Position numbers and translations under genes: made by a program. This document shows positions 17,716-26,214 of a stretch of DNA of 64,000 bases, piece by piece; the stretch's first letter is position 1, and each line of letters starts with the position of its first letter. Below the pieces are notes generated by a model. That model did no database searches. It was not told the DNA's origin and saw nothing but the letters and a program-made list of their open reading frames with translations. Source of the stretch: Streptomyces sp. SCL15-4 (lineage in GTDB: Bacteria; Actinomycetota; Actinomycetes; Streptomycetales; Streptomycetaceae); NCBI RefSeq assembly GCF_033366695.1, contig NZ_JAOBTQ010000001.1, positions 7,440,001 through 7,504,000 of the forward strand, in the 5' to 3' direction.

Positions 17716-18207
17716 TCAGCCGAGCCGGGACCGACCGGAGTGGAAGCGGCGGTGCAGCTCCCGCACCTCGTCCACCAGCTCCGGCACCGGCCCCGCCACG
17801 GCCACCCCGGGCGCGACGTCCCGCACCGGAAGAGTCCGCACGGGCGGTGCGGGCACGCCCAACTCGGCCAGCAGTCCGGACAGTTGCGCGGAGGAGAGGA
17901 CGTACACGATCCGGCCGAGCCCCACCCAGGCGTGCGCCGCCGCGCACATCGGGCAGTGCTCGCCGGAGGTGTAGACGGTCGCCGCCGCCCGCTCCTCGGG
18001 CGTCAGACGCGCCGCCGACCAGCGGGCCAGCTCGAACTCGGGGTGCCGGGTGTGGTCCCCGCCCGCCACCCGGTTGCGGTCCTCCGCCAGCACGGTGCCG
18101 TCACCGGCCACGAGCACCGACCCGAAGGGCTGGTCACCGGCCTCCAGCGCCTCCTCGGCCAGCTCCACACAGCGGCGCAGATACCGCAGTTCACCATCGC
18201 GCACCAT
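17716..18207 (-). CDS. Cytidine/guanine-deaminase-fold zinc enzyme
   Basis: A 163-residue nucleobase or nucleoside deaminase. The zinc and proton-shuttle motifs are HPEFE (H-x-E) and EHCPMCAAAH (P-C-x-x-C). The usual H-A-E is H-P-E here, which is known in guanine-deaminase-like and plant-type members. Substrates could be guanine, cytosine or a tRNA adenosine; the short C-terminal tail and the HPE form argue for a free base or small molecule rather than tRNA. The start ATG 18207 is preceded by GGAGGT six bases away. An upstream ATG at 18228 is in frame but lacks such a site. Confidence 0.82.
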   Translation of the reverse strand: MVRDGELRYLRRCVELAEEALEAGDQPFGSVLVAGDGTVLAEDRNRVAGGDHTRHPEFELARWSAARLTPEERAAATVYTSGEHCPMCAAAHAWVGLGRIVYVLSSAQLSGLLAELGVPAPPVRTLPVRDVAPGVAVAGPVPELVDEVRELHRRFHSGRSRLG

Positions 18208-18482
18208 CGGCTCACCTCCGTACCCCATGATCCCCGGCCGGGCGCGTTGCGGCCACCGCGTTCGGTTCGGCCGGCGCTTCCGCCACCGGGGCGCCGGCGC
18301 GCCGCACGGCCGGGAAGGCGCGCCGGAGCGCGCCGGAGCGCCACCGGAACCCCCTGTTCACCCGCCCTCTCCGCCATGTACATTTCAGCCAACCGACGCG
18401 TGGACGACACCCCAAGCCGGTTCTACGCGCGCAGACTTGGCGCCCGCACCGCCTCTCCCCACCCTTCATGGAGGTTCGACGG

Positions 18483-19925
18483 ATGCTCGGATCGAGACGA
18501 TCCCGCCGCAGCGGCACCACCGCCCTGGCCGGTGCGGCGCTGCTGCTCACCTCGGTCGCCGTACAGGTCGGCACCGGCACTCCCGCGCACGCGGCTACCA
18601 CCCACCGCATCCTGTTCGACAACGCCCACGCCGAGACCGCCGGCAACGCCGACTGGATCATCTCCACCAGCCAGCCCGACCCGCTCGGCCAGGACTCCTC
18701 CCCGTCCGCCGAGACCGACTGGACCGGAGCCCTGTCCTCCTGGGGCGTCGCGCTGCAGAAGACCGGGAACTACAGCCTGAAGACGCTGCCGTCCGGCTCC
18801 AGCCTCGGCTACGGCTCCACCTCCGCCACCGACCTGTCGAACTTCGACACGCTCGTCCTGCCCGAGCCCAACACGCTCTTCACCAGCGCCGAGAAGACGG
18901 CGATCATGAACTTCGTCAAGAACGGCGGCGGACTGTTCATGATCTCCGACCACACCGGGGCCGACCGCAACAACGACGGCTACGACGCGGTCGAGATCTT
19001 CAACGACCTGATGACGAACAACGGCGTCGACTCCACCGACCCGTTCGGCTTCTCCGTCGACTCGCTGAGCATCGGCTCCGACCACCCCTCCGCGATCGGC
19101 GACAGCACCGACCCGGTGCTGCACGGCTCCTTCGGCACCGTCACCAAGAGCCTGATCGCCAGCGGTACGACCGCCACCCTCAAGCCCGCCGACAACCCCG
19201 GCGTCAAGGGCCTGCTCTACCGCACCGGTTACTCCCAGAACACCGGCGCCTTCTTCGCCACCAGCACCTTCGGCAGCGGCCGGGTGGCCTTCTGGGGCGA
19301 CAGCTCCCCGGTCGACGACGGCACCGGCCAGTCCGGCAACACCCTCTACGACGGCTGGAACGACTCCACCGCCACCAACGCGGCCCTCGCGCTCAACGCC
19401 ACCGAGTGGCTGTCCGGCGCGAGCGGCACCGGCACCGGCGGCGGCTCGACGAGCTGCGCCGCCGCCCAGCTCCTCGGCAACAACGGCTTCGAGTCCGGCA
19501 GCACCGTCTGGACCACCACCAGCGGTGTCATCACCGACTCCACCAGCCGCGCCGCCCGTTCGGGCTCCTACTACGCCTGGCTCGACGGCAACGGCACCGC
19601 CGGCACCGACACCCTCGCCCAGTCGGTGACCCTGCCGTCCGGCTGCTCGGCCAGGCTCGGCTTCCAACTCCACGTGGACACCGCCGAGACCACCACCAGC
19701 ACGGCCTACGACACCCTCAAGGTCCAGGTCCTGAACGCGTCCGGCACGGTGCTGCGCACCCTGGCGACGTACTCCAACCTCGACGCCGCCTCCGGCTACA
19801 CCCAGCGCGCCTTCGACCTCGGCGGCTTCGCCGGGCAGACCGTGACCCTGAAGTTCACCGGCACCGAGGGCTCCAAGTACCAGACGTCGTTCGTCGTGGA
19901 CGACACCGCGCTCGACGTGAGCTGA
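18483..19925 (+). CDS. Secreted two-domain protein (GATase-like plus C-terminal beta domain)
   Basis: A 480-residue exported protein with a signal peptide over residues 1-37 (ending AHAATTH). Residues 38-310 resemble the class-I-glutaminase-like fold found in DUF4350 and ThuA-type proteins: [52 protein letters not shown]. After a Gly/Ser/Thr linker, residues 325-480 form a beta-sandwich with [11 protein letters not shown] and [11 protein letters not shown], typical of carbohydrate-binding-like ends of secreted enzymes. Function unknown; hydrolase labels are common but unproven. The ATG at 18483 is favoured because GGAGG lies eight bases upstream; the ATG at 18468 would place this site inside the gene. 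Confidence 0.7.
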   Translation: MLGSRRSRRSGTTALAGAALLLTSVAVQVGTGTPAHAATTHRILFDNAHAETAGNADWIISTSQPDPLGQDSSPSAETDWTGALSSWGVALQKTGNYSLKTLPSGSSLGYGSTSATDLSNFDTLVLPEPNTLFTSAEKTAIMNFVKNGGGLFMISDHTGADRNNDGYDAVEIFNDLMTNNGVDSTDPFGFSVDSLSIGSDHPSAIGDSTDPVLHGSFGTVTKSLIASGTTATLKPADNPGVKGLLYRTGYSQNTGAFFATSTFGSGRVAFWGDSSPVDDGTGQSGNTLYDGWNDSTATNAALALNATEWLSGASGTGTGGGSTSCAAAQLLGNNGFESGSTVWTTTSGVITDSTSRAARSGSYYAWLDGNGTAGTDTLAQSVTLPSGCSARLGFQLHVDTAETTTSTAYDTLKVQVLNASGTVLRTLATYSNLDAASGYTQRAFDLGGFAGQTVTLKFTGTEGSKYQTSFVVDDTALDVS

Positions 19926-19935
19926 GCCGGTGAAA

Positions 19936-19967
19936 CGGAGGCGGCCCGTGCGCCGGGGCCGCCTCCG
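19936..19967. terminator. Bidirectional hairpin terminator
   Basis: CGGAGGCGGCCC and its exact complement flank an 8-base loop, a 12-base-pair stem. It lies between the stops of two convergent genes, so it can serve both. Confidence 0.8.
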
Positions 19968-19973
19968 CTCGCA

Positions 19974-22691
19974 TCAGGACGCCGGTACCGTCGTCGGCGG
20001 CGTGTTCCAGCCGGAGACCCGCACGCGCGGCGCCGAGCCGCGCAGATCGGCCGTCCGGTAGGTGGCGGTCAGCGTCACCGACTCACCCGGCCACAGGCTC
20101 ACCTGGTTGTCCGACCAGCGCACCGGCAGCACCGGCTTGCCCTCCGCGCCCACCATGTCGACGTCCGTCAGCAGCGCCGGGGCCGTGCCGCGCCCGTGGC
20201 GCCGCAGGGTCACCGTGGTGGTCGACACGCCCTCCGACGCCCGGGTGACCGCCGTCGCCGACACCGGCACCCGGGCCATCGAGGCCAGCCCGGTGAGGTC
20301 GGCGTACTCCGTCGTCGGGGTGTAGTACCAGGTGGTGTCGTCCCAGTCGAGGGTGTCGGGCCGGGTGGAGAGCCAGTACACGTTCCGGCTCACCTCCTTG
20401 CCGTGCGCGTCCGTCAGCACCAGCCGCAGCAGATGGGTGCGCGACTCCCCGTCCACCGAGGCCGGCAGGGTCAGCGCGGTGGCGCGCGCCCCGCCGCCGT
20501 CCACCGTCACGCCTGCGGCGCTCTCGTCGTACCTGCGCGTGCCGTCGGGGTCGAACAGCGTGGCCCGCGCGGTGAGGCCCCGGGCCGCGGCGGTGCGGTT
20601 GTTCACCACCACGACGGAGCGGTCGTCGTAGGAGAACTGCACGTGCAGCGGCTCGTTCGCCTTCTTCGCGCCGAAGTAGGCGCCGTTCTGGTCCAGGTAA
20701 CGGTCCGTCAGCTGCCAGTGCAGGGACGGCCAGCCGCTGTTGAACATCCAGTGGACGACCCCGGTGGCGGGCCGCTCGGCGTCGGTCGCGTTGCGCCGGT
20801 ACGCCTCGAACTGGGCGCGCACGGTCTCGTACTGGGCCAGCTGGGCCTTGCGCACATAGTCGGCGAGACTCGTCGGAGCGCCGTAGCGGCCGGCGAGCGC
20901 CTCGTCGTAGATCTTGAGCGTGCCGAAGGTGAGGGACGGCGAACGGTGGTACTGGCGGGCCTCCGGATCCTTCCACAGGGTGTCGAGTTCGGCCGGTGTC
21001 ATCATCCGGCGCAGGGTGTCGAGGGTCGGGATGCTCGGGCCCGCGCTGGTCTCGGAGTTGAAGCCGGTGGCTCCGCCCTCCTGCTTGGCGTACCAGTAGC
21101 CGGGCGGCACCCAGTCGTAGGGGCCCGTCATCTTCATGCCCGAGTCGCCGAGCCGTGGGGAGGACGTGTCGGAGGCGGCGGGGACCACGGGGACGGGCCA
21201 GTCGGCCGCTTCCAGGGCGTCCAGGTAGCTGCGCTCGATCGTCGCGTCCGGCGCGGCGTCGCTGCCGATCAGGAACGACAGCATGCTCGGGTGGTCGCGC
21301 AGCCGGGCGGCCTCGGCGGCCATGGAGGCCTTCGCCACGGCGTGGTCGGTGGCGGACCACGGCTCGCCGGACCCGTTGGGGTTGACGTCGCCCTCCCACT
21401 TGTCGCAGCACTCCCAGCCCGGCAGCGCGAGCACGCCGTAGCGGTCGGCGAGGTCGAAGAACTCGTCCGGCTCCAGGTGGCCCTCCAGGCGGAGGGTGTT
21501 CAGGCCCAGGTCGAGGGCGTACTTCAGACGGTCCTCGGTGTAGGCGCGGTCCCAGCGCAGGAACTCGTCCGGGGACCAGCCGCCGCCCTTGATGAGCAGC
21601 GCGCGGCCGTTGACGCGGTACTGGCGGTCGCCGTCGGAGTTCAGCGGGGCCCGCACGTCGCGGATGCCGAAGGTCTCGTGCGCGGTGTCCGAGGGCCTGC
21701 CGGCCACGGTGGCGGTGAGGTCCAGGTCGTACAGCGGCTGCTTGCCCATCCCGGCCGGCCACCACACCCTGGGGCGGGTGAGACGCAGGCCGGGGACGTC
21801 GGCGGGGGAGAAGGAGAGCGTCTTCGACTCGTGCGCGCCGAGCGTCACCGTCCGGGCGAACCGGGTCCCGGCGGCGCTGCCGGTGACCTCCGTGGTGACC
21901 GCGCTGCCCGTGTCGTTGCGGACCAGGGCCCGCACCGTCAGTTCGGCGGTGGCGAGCGAGGGCACCGCCAGCCTGGTGACGACGTGCGCGTCGCGCAGCG
22001 CGACCGGCCCGCCCCGGCGCACCAGCACGTCCCGCACCAGGCCCATGTTCCGGTCGGGCGGCGGCTGGAGCCAGTCGAGCCAGCCCATGGTCAGGTCCCG
22101 GTTCGGATCGTTGGGCCGCACCCGGAAGGCGACCGTGTTCGTGCCCGGCCTGACCGCCGAGGTGATGTCCAGCTCATGGCGGGTGTAGGCGCCGGTGACC
22201 CGCGAGGCAGGTGCCACCAGGCGGCCGTTCACATACACGTCGGCCGCCGAGACGACGCCGCTGAAGTCCAGGAAGGTGCGCCGCGTGGTGTCCTCGACCG
22301 CGAAGTCCGAGCGGTACCACCACGGCACCTCGAAGTCGGCCCGCGGGATCTGCCGCTGGTGGGTGGAGCGGAACGGGTCGGCGTACACGCCGTTCGCCAG
22401 CAGCGCGGCCAGCACGGTGGAGCGCGGGCCCGCCGGATACCAGTTCCGCGCCGGATAGCCGGGGGACGACACGGCCGCCGCCGAGTCGGTCACCTTCGCG
22501 GCCGACTGGATGACATAGCCGGACAGCGCGGTGGTGGCGCCCGCGGCGGCGGGCACGGGAGTGATCCGGCCGGGCCGGTGCGGCTCGGTCGCCTCTCCGC
22601 GCCCGGCCCAGGCGCCGGTGGTCAGGGCGCCGCCCAGGGCGAGAAGCGCCGCGGCGGCCAGGGGGAGCCGGCGGGTGGGGCGAGCGAACAC
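19974..22691 (-). CDS. csxA: Secreted exo-beta-D-glucosaminidase (GH2)
   Basis: A 905-residue GH2 enzyme that should release glucosamine from the non-reducing end of chitosan oligomers outside the cell. A signal peptide spans residues 1-32, followed by the sugar-binding, Ig-like and TIM-barrel domains of the CsxA family. By alignment with the Amycolatopsis enzyme (acid D469, nucleophile E541), D478 in FLIGSDAAPD and E547 in GFNSETSAGP occupy the catalytic positions. GH2 enzymes usually have Glu as acid; the Asp is the mark of exo-glucosaminidases. The start is a GTG at 22691 with GGAG seven bases before it. A palindrome lies 22 bases upstream of the start. Confidence 0.92.
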   Translation of the reverse strand: MFARPTRRLPLAAAALLALGGALTTGAWAGRGEATEPHRPGRITPVPAAAGATTALSGYVIQSAAKVTDSAAAVSSPGYPARNWYPAGPRSTVLAALLANGVYADPFRSTHQRQIPRADFEVPWWYRSDFAVEDTTRRTFLDFSGVVSAADVYVNGRLVAPASRVTGAYTRHELDITSAVRPGTNTVAFRVRPNDPNRDLTMGWLDWLQPPPDRNMGLVRDVLVRRGGPVALRDAHVVTRLAVPSLATAELTVRALVRNDTGSAVTTEVTGSAAGTRFARTVTLGAHESKTLSFSPADVPGLRLTRPRVWWPAGMGKQPLYDLDLTATVAGRPSDTAHETFGIRDVRAPLNSDGDRQYRVNGRALLIKGGGWSPDEFLRWDRAYTEDRLKYALDLGLNTLRLEGHLEPDEFFDLADRYGVLALPGWECCDKWEGDVNPNGSGEPWSATDHAVAKASMAAEAARLRDHPSMLSFLIGSDAAPDATIERSYLDALEAADWPVPVVPAASDTSSPRLGDSGMKMTGPYDWVPPGYWYAKQEGGATGFNSETSAGPSIPTLDTLRRMMTPAELDTLWKDPEARQYHRSPSLTFGTLKIYDEALAGRYGAPTSLADYVRKAQLAQYETVRAQFEAYRRNATDAERPATGVVHWMFNSGWPSLHWQLTDRYLDQNGAYFGAKKANEPLHVQFSYDDRSVVVVNNRTAAARGLTARATLFDPDGTRRYDESAAGVTVDGGGARATALTLPASVDGESRTHLLRLVLTDAHGKEVSRNVYWLSTRPDTLDWDDTTWYYTPTTEYADLTGLASMARVPVSATAVTRASEGVSTTTVTLRRHGRGTAPALLTDVDMVGAEGKPVLPVRWSDNQVSLWPGESVTLTATYRTADLRGSAPRVRVSGWNTPPTTVPAS

Positions 22692-22712
22692 GGCGGTCTC
22701 CAGCCTCGTAAA

Positions 22713-22731
22713 GTTAGGAAACTTTACTAAC
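22713..22731. promoter_or_regulatory. Palindromic operator in front of csxA
   Basis: GTTAGGAAACTTTACTAAC is an inverted repeat about its central C with a single mismatch. It sits 22 bases before the csxA start, within a locally A/T-rich patch. From memory, the ROK regulator CsnR of chitosanase genes binds an AGGAAA/TTTCCT type palindrome, which this resembles closely. Repression in the absence of chitosan oligomers is the inference. Confidence 0.6.
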
Positions 22732-22891
22732 CTAAGTCACGCTAGGTCGCGTCCCGGACACTGTCAACGAGCCTCGCGGAGACCGGCACGGGACGCCGCC
22801 GGCTTGGGCAGGATCGTTTCACCGTCGCGGGTCTGACGGATGGTCAGTCACCGCCGGGCGCCTCGGCCCCCCGTCGTGTCAGGAGTCCCCA

Positions 22892-24337
22892 TTGTCCGGT
22901 AGCCCGCCACCCACCGGTGGCTTCGTCCGCCGTGTCGGCCTGTTCCAGGCCACGGCGATCAACATGAGCCAGATGTGCGGCATCGGCCCGTTCGTGACGA
23001 TCCCGCTGATGGTCACCGCGTTCGGCGGCCCGCAGGCGGTCATCGGCTTCGCCGCGGGCGCGGTCCTGGCCCTGTGCGACGGGCTGGTCTGGGCCGAGCT
23101 GGGCGCCTGCCTGCCCGGCTCCGGCGGCAGTTACGTCTATCTGCGCGAGGCCTTCCGGCACCGCACCGGCCGCCTGATGCCCTTTCTGTTCGTGTGGACG
23201 GCGATGCTGTTCATCCCGCTGATCATGTCCACGGGTGTGGTCGGCCTCGTCCAGTACCTCGGCTACCTCGCCCCCGGCCTCGGACGGACGGCCGGCGACC
23301 TCACCGGCCTCGGCGTCATCGCCCTGGCGGTGCTCCTGCTCTGGCGCGGCGTCGAGCACATCGCCCGGATCACGGCCGTGATGTGGGCCGTGATGCTCAC
23401 CTCTGTGCTGCTGGTGATCATCGCCGCGGCCACCCACTTCAGCCCGCACATGGCCTTCACCTACCCGGCGGGCGCATTCCATGTGACGAGCACCCACTAC
23501 TGGCCCGGTTTCGCCGCGGGCCTCACCATCGGCATCTACGACTACCTCGGCTACAACACCACCGCCTACATGGGCGCCGAGATCAAGGACCCCGGCCGGA
23601 CCCTGCCGCGCTCCGTGCTCTTCTCGATCCTCGGCATCATGGCGATCTACCTGCTGCTCCAGATCGGCACGCTCGGCGTGGTCGACTGGCACCGGATGAC
23701 CGACCCGCAGGACATCGCCTCCACCTCGGTGGCCTCCGCGGTGCTGGAGGACACCTGGGGCGCGGGAGCGGCGGACACGGTGACGGCGCTGATCCTCGTG
23801 ACCGCGTTCGCCTCCGTCTTCACCGGCCTGCTCGGCGGCTCCCGCGTGCCCTGTGACGCCGCCCGCGACCGCGTCTTCTTCCGCCCCTACGCGAAGCTCC
23901 ACCCCAGGCACCGATTCCCGGTGTACGGCCTGGCCACCATGGGCGTGATCACCGCCGTCGGCTTCCTGGTCGGCCGGCACACCGACCTCGCCACCCTGAT
24001 CCAGCTGCTCACGACGGTGATGGTGATCGTGCAGGCGCTGGCCCAGATCGTCGCGCTGACGGTGCTGCGCCGGCGCCGGCCGGACCTGCCCCGGCCGTAC
24101 CGGATGTGGCTGTATCCCGTGCCGAGCGTCGTCGCCTTCGCCGGCTGGTGCGTGATCTACGGCTACGCCGACCACAACGCCCCGGGCCGCCGTCCCGTCG
24201 AGTGGTCCCTGGCCTGGCTGGCCCTCGGCTGCGTGGCCTTCCTGGTGTGGGCGCGACGCGAGAGGGTCTGGCCGTTCGGCCCGAAGGAGACCGGCGAAGA
24301 GGCCGGCGAGCGGCACAACGCCCTTGAGATGAGCTAG
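22892..24337 (+). CDS. APC-superfamily amino acid permease
   Basis: A 481-residue inner-membrane transporter with about 12 hydrophobic spans. The first span region FQATAINMSQMCGIGPFVTI contains the unwound-helix GIG motif of APC transporters, and the proline-rich loop after span 8 (GGSRVPCDAARD) is typical of this superfamily. Amino acids, polyamines or similar cations are the likely cargo, which the sequence does not decide. The start is a TTG at 22892 with AGGAG six bases upstream. It is divergent from csxA, with 200 bases between; a link to glucosamine uptake is not supported, because this family does not carry amino sugars. Confidence 0.85.
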   Translation: MSGSPPPTGGFVRRVGLFQATAINMSQMCGIGPFVTIPLMVTAFGGPQAVIGFAAGAVLALCDGLVWAELGACLPGSGGSYVYLREAFRHRTGRLMPFLFVWTAMLFIPLIMSTGVVGLVQYLGYLAPGLGRTAGDLTGLGVIALAVLLLWRGVEHIARITAVMWAVMLTSVLLVIIAAATHFSPHMAFTYPAGAFHVTSTHYWPGFAAGLTIGIYDYLGYNTTAYMGAEIKDPGRTLPRSVLFSILGIMAIYLLLQIGTLGVVDWHRMTDPQDIASTSVASAVLEDTWGAGAADTVTALILVTAFASVFTGLLGGSRVPCDAARDRVFFRPYAKLHPRHRFPVYGLATMGVITAVGFLVGRHTDLATLIQLLTTVMVIVQALAQIVALTVLRRRRPDLPRPYRMWLYPVPSVVAFAGWCVIYGYADHNAPGRRPVEWSLAWLALGCVAFLVWARRERVWPFGPKETGEEAGERHNALEMS

Positions 24338-24393
24338 AGTTGCGGACACCACCTCCCCGGCCGGACCGCGATCCGCCGGGGACGCTGTCGTTC

Positions 24394-24927
24394 ATGACCG
24401 ACAACACGACCGCGGACCTCGCAGTCCGCCCCGCGACCCCCGAAGACCGGCCCGCCGTGGAACGGCTGTGGCTGATGTTCCGTCACGACCTCTCCGAGTT
24501 CCGGGGCGGCCTGCCCGCCGCCGACGGCACGTTCCGCAGCGAGTGGGTGACGTCCGCCTTCACCGGGCCCGGCTGGGCACCGTACCTGCTGACCTGTGAC
24601 GGCCACCCGGCCGGGCTGGCCTTCGTCCGCGGGCTCGACGGGCCGGTACGCATACTGAACAGCTTCTTCGTGGTGCGCGGCGCCCGGCGCCGGGGCATCG
24701 GGCTGCGGGCCGCGCGCGAGGTGCTCACCCGGCACCCCGGGCGGTGGGAGGTCGCCTTCCAGGACGACAACCCGGCAGCCGCGCGCTTCTGGCCGCGGGT
24801 CGCCGCGGACCTCGCCGGCGAGGCCTGGACCCGCGAGCCGCGCCCGGTGCCGGGCCGGCCCGACCTGCCGCCGGACGTGTGGATCTCCTTCACCGTGCCG
24901 GCCGCCGGACCCGGCGCGGGCCTTTGA
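24394..24927 (+). CDS. GNAT-family N-acetyltransferase
   Basis: A 177-residue single-domain GNAT protein. The acetyl-CoA loop reads VVRGARRRGIGLRAA (residues 90-104), and the WEVAFQDDNPAAARFW segment is the usual strand 5/helix 4 region that ends the fold. The substrate is unknown. It follows the permease gene by 56 bases in the same direction and may share its transcript. The start ATG 24394 has only a weak GGGGA about 12 bases upstream; a GTG at 24340 would add a stretch that does not look like protein. Confidence 0.85.
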   Translation: MTDNTTADLAVRPATPEDRPAVERLWLMFRHDLSEFRGGLPAADGTFRSEWVTSAFTGPGWAPYLLTCDGHPAGLAFVRGLDGPVRILNSFFVVRGARRRGIGLRAAREVLTRHPGRWEVAFQDDNPAAARFWPRVAADLAGEAWTREPRPVPGRPDLPPDVWISFTVPAAGPGAGL

Positions 24928-24995
24928 CACGCAGCTGATCGCCTCGCGAACCCGAGCGGCACGGTACGGCGGGGCCGGAAGGGAGGCACCACCTC

Positions 24996-25450
24996 GTGTC
25001 CCGCGCGGCGACGAGCCGAGGAAGCCATGACCGGCACACCGGTTTCGAGTACGCCGTCCATGTCGCCGGCACACCCGAGCGGGTCCGGGAGGCGCCCACC
25101 GGCGCCGACGTGACGGCCGTCTGCCGGGGCACCGGAACGTCTCCGACCGGCGGCCCGGTTGCCGCCGGGAGCAGGTGCGCACCGACGGCGCCGGCGTCGC
25201 CGACGCGGCCGGCCGGGTGGTGGCGGGCGAGCCGCCGGTCCGGCTGGCGACCACCCGGGCCGCGCCCGGCGAGAAGGACCGGTCCTCCCGGGCCGCCTCC
25301 GCGCTCCGCCCGTAGGGGGACATCGTCCGGCCGGCCCTCACCCACGAGGGACTCGGCGGCGAGGACGAACGGCCGGCCGTCGCGTCCGGCCGGCCGTGCT
25401 GTCCCGCCTCAAGTCGCCGCCGGAGACCGGGGCGGCAGCCGCCACAGGAG
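24996..25450 (+). pseudogene. Decayed SRPBCC (AHSA1-type) gene
   Basis: Three reading frames in a row read like one SRPBCC protein. From the GTG at 24996 (GGGAGG nine bases upstream) comes FEYAVHVAGTPERVREA and GADVTAV. The next frame continues VRTDGAGVADAAGRVV, EPPVRLATT, an in-frame TAG at 25312-25314, then IVRPALTHEGL. A third frame ends PAVLSRLKSPPETGA. In intact relatives these segments occur in exactly this order in about 150 residues (a lipid or small-molecule binding fold). At least two frameshifts and a stop make this a pseudogene; sequencing error cannot explain the stop. The right boundary is approximate. Confidence 0.75.
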
Positions 25451-25614
25451 CCCTGGCGGGTGCCGGCCGGCCGACGGCGGCGCACGGAGGCCGGTGTCGG
25501 GCGGGGCTCGGCGGAGTGCCGCCGCGGTGGCATGTCCTCGCCGATCGTGGGCAAGCGGATCAGCACAACACGTACATTCCGTCCGGGCCGGTGCAGCAGG
25601 AGGTGGCCGCCGTC

Positions 25615-25791
25615 ATGAGTGCGAGGGTGCTGGAGCGTTTTCCCGCCGGAGCTCCGCGTGGTTCATGGCCCGCAGAGGAGTTCGCCGCCGCCCGACGCGC
25701 CGAGGGTGAACCGGCGACCGTGGTGATGGACCTGAAGTCGGACGCCTTCCTCGTGGTGGTCGAGGGGCAGGAGGAGGACGGCGGGTCCTGA
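25615..25791 (+). CDS. Small conserved-looking protein, 58 aa
   Basis: The ATG at 25615 has AGGAGGT ten bases upstream. The product begins MSARVLERFPAGAPRGSWPA, then EEFAAARRAEGEPATVVMD and LKSDAFLVVVEG and an acidic tail. I recognise the general pattern (a short Trp/Pro segment followed by a hydrophobic strand) from other small Streptomyces proteins but know no function. It has no signal peptide. It lies directly after the decayed SRPBCC gene and 126 bases before the sulfur leader peptide. Confidence 0.55.
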   Translation: MSARVLERFPAGAPRGSWPAEEFAAARRAEGEPATVVMDLKSDAFLVVVEGQEEDGGS

Positions 25792-25880
25792 GGCCCGGCC
25801 CGTCCGGGCCCTGGGACCCCGCCGGCGGGCGACCGCCGTGGACCGCGCGGGTCCGCGATGCGAGAACGACCGGGATCTCC

Positions 25881-25910
25881 TTGACGGTTGTCGCGGGCTG
25901 CTGCCACGAT
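25881..25910 (+). promoter_or_regulatory. Vegetative-type promoter of the ssu leader
   Basis: TTGACG (25881-25886) and CACGAT (25905-25910) are separated by 18 bases. A transcript starting about seven bases after the -10 box would begin at or next to the ATG at 25918, so the leader peptide mRNA is probably leaderless. Confidence 0.6.
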
Positions 25911-25917
25911 CGATGGC

Positions 25918-26001
25918 ATGACCATGCGACTGGACCTCACGCGGCGACGCCATGTCGATCTCGCGCGCGTCTCCAGCGCCTGCTGTCGCGCCGCGGTCTG
26001 A
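25918..26001 (+). CDS. Cys-Cys leader peptide (27 aa) of the sulfonate locus
   Basis: A 27-residue frame from ATG 25918 to TGA 25999-26001, with a second in-frame ATG at 25924. It reads MTMRLDLTRRRHVDL at the start and ends RVSSACCRAAV, with two consecutive Cys codons six codons before the stop. Peptides of the type R-R-R-H-V-D-L ... C are a recognised group of actinobacterial leader peptides in front of sulfur-assimilation genes; in mycobacteria such leaders give cysteine-responsive attenuation. The two genes that follow are an FMN reductase and an alkanesulfonate monooxygenase, which fits. No ribosome site precedes it, consistent with a leaderless start. Confidence 0.85.
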   Translation: MTMRLDLTRRRHVDLARVSSACCRAAV

Positions 26002-26031
26002 TCCGCCACCCCTTCCTTCCCCTCCGGGCCT

Positions 26032-26089
26032 CGGCACACCCGGGATCCCCGTCGCCGTCCGACGGGTGAGGTGTGCCGTCGTCCCGTCG
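26032..26089 (+). promoter_or_regulatory. Alternative-hairpin attenuator between leader peptide and ssuE
   Basis: The outer stem is CGGCACACC (26032-26040) with GGTGTGCCG (26070-26078), nine pairs. The inner stem is CCCGTCG (26048-26054) with CGACGGG (26060-26066), seven pairs. The same seven bases CCCGTCG recur at 26083-26089 and can pair with CGACGGG instead, which would exclude both first stems. Two exclusive structures 31 bases after a leader stop codon are the layout of an attenuator. Confidence 0.7.
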
Positions 26090-26129
26090 AGTGGTTGGCG
26101 CACCAGGGGTTCCGCGTGCCCGGTCCGGC

Positions 26130-26149
26130 TCGGGAGGCGGCGCTCCCGA
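26130..26149 (+). promoter_or_regulatory. Additional GC hairpin in the ssuE leader
   Basis: TCGGGAG and CTCCCGA pair perfectly over a 6-base loop, 65 bases before the ssuE start. The stem contains the only GGGAGG in this leader, so the hairpin might hide a ribosome site; no T-run follows it. Confidence 0.45.
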
Positions 26150-26214
26150 CCGACTTCCCTCCGGGCGTCCGGCTCGCGTACGGCCGTCCGGCGCACCCCA
26201 GAAACGAGACACCC

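Noticed and set aside
20196..22730. A very long open frame opposite csxA, and similar long frames opposite the amidase (1064-2995), the baeRF-like/oxidoreductase genes (8482-11154) and the M4 protease (56864-58804).
   Set aside because: Antisense frames stay open in high-G+C genes because stop codons are rare. Their products are Arg/Gly/Val/His-rich strings with no motifs, while the opposite strand has complete active sites.
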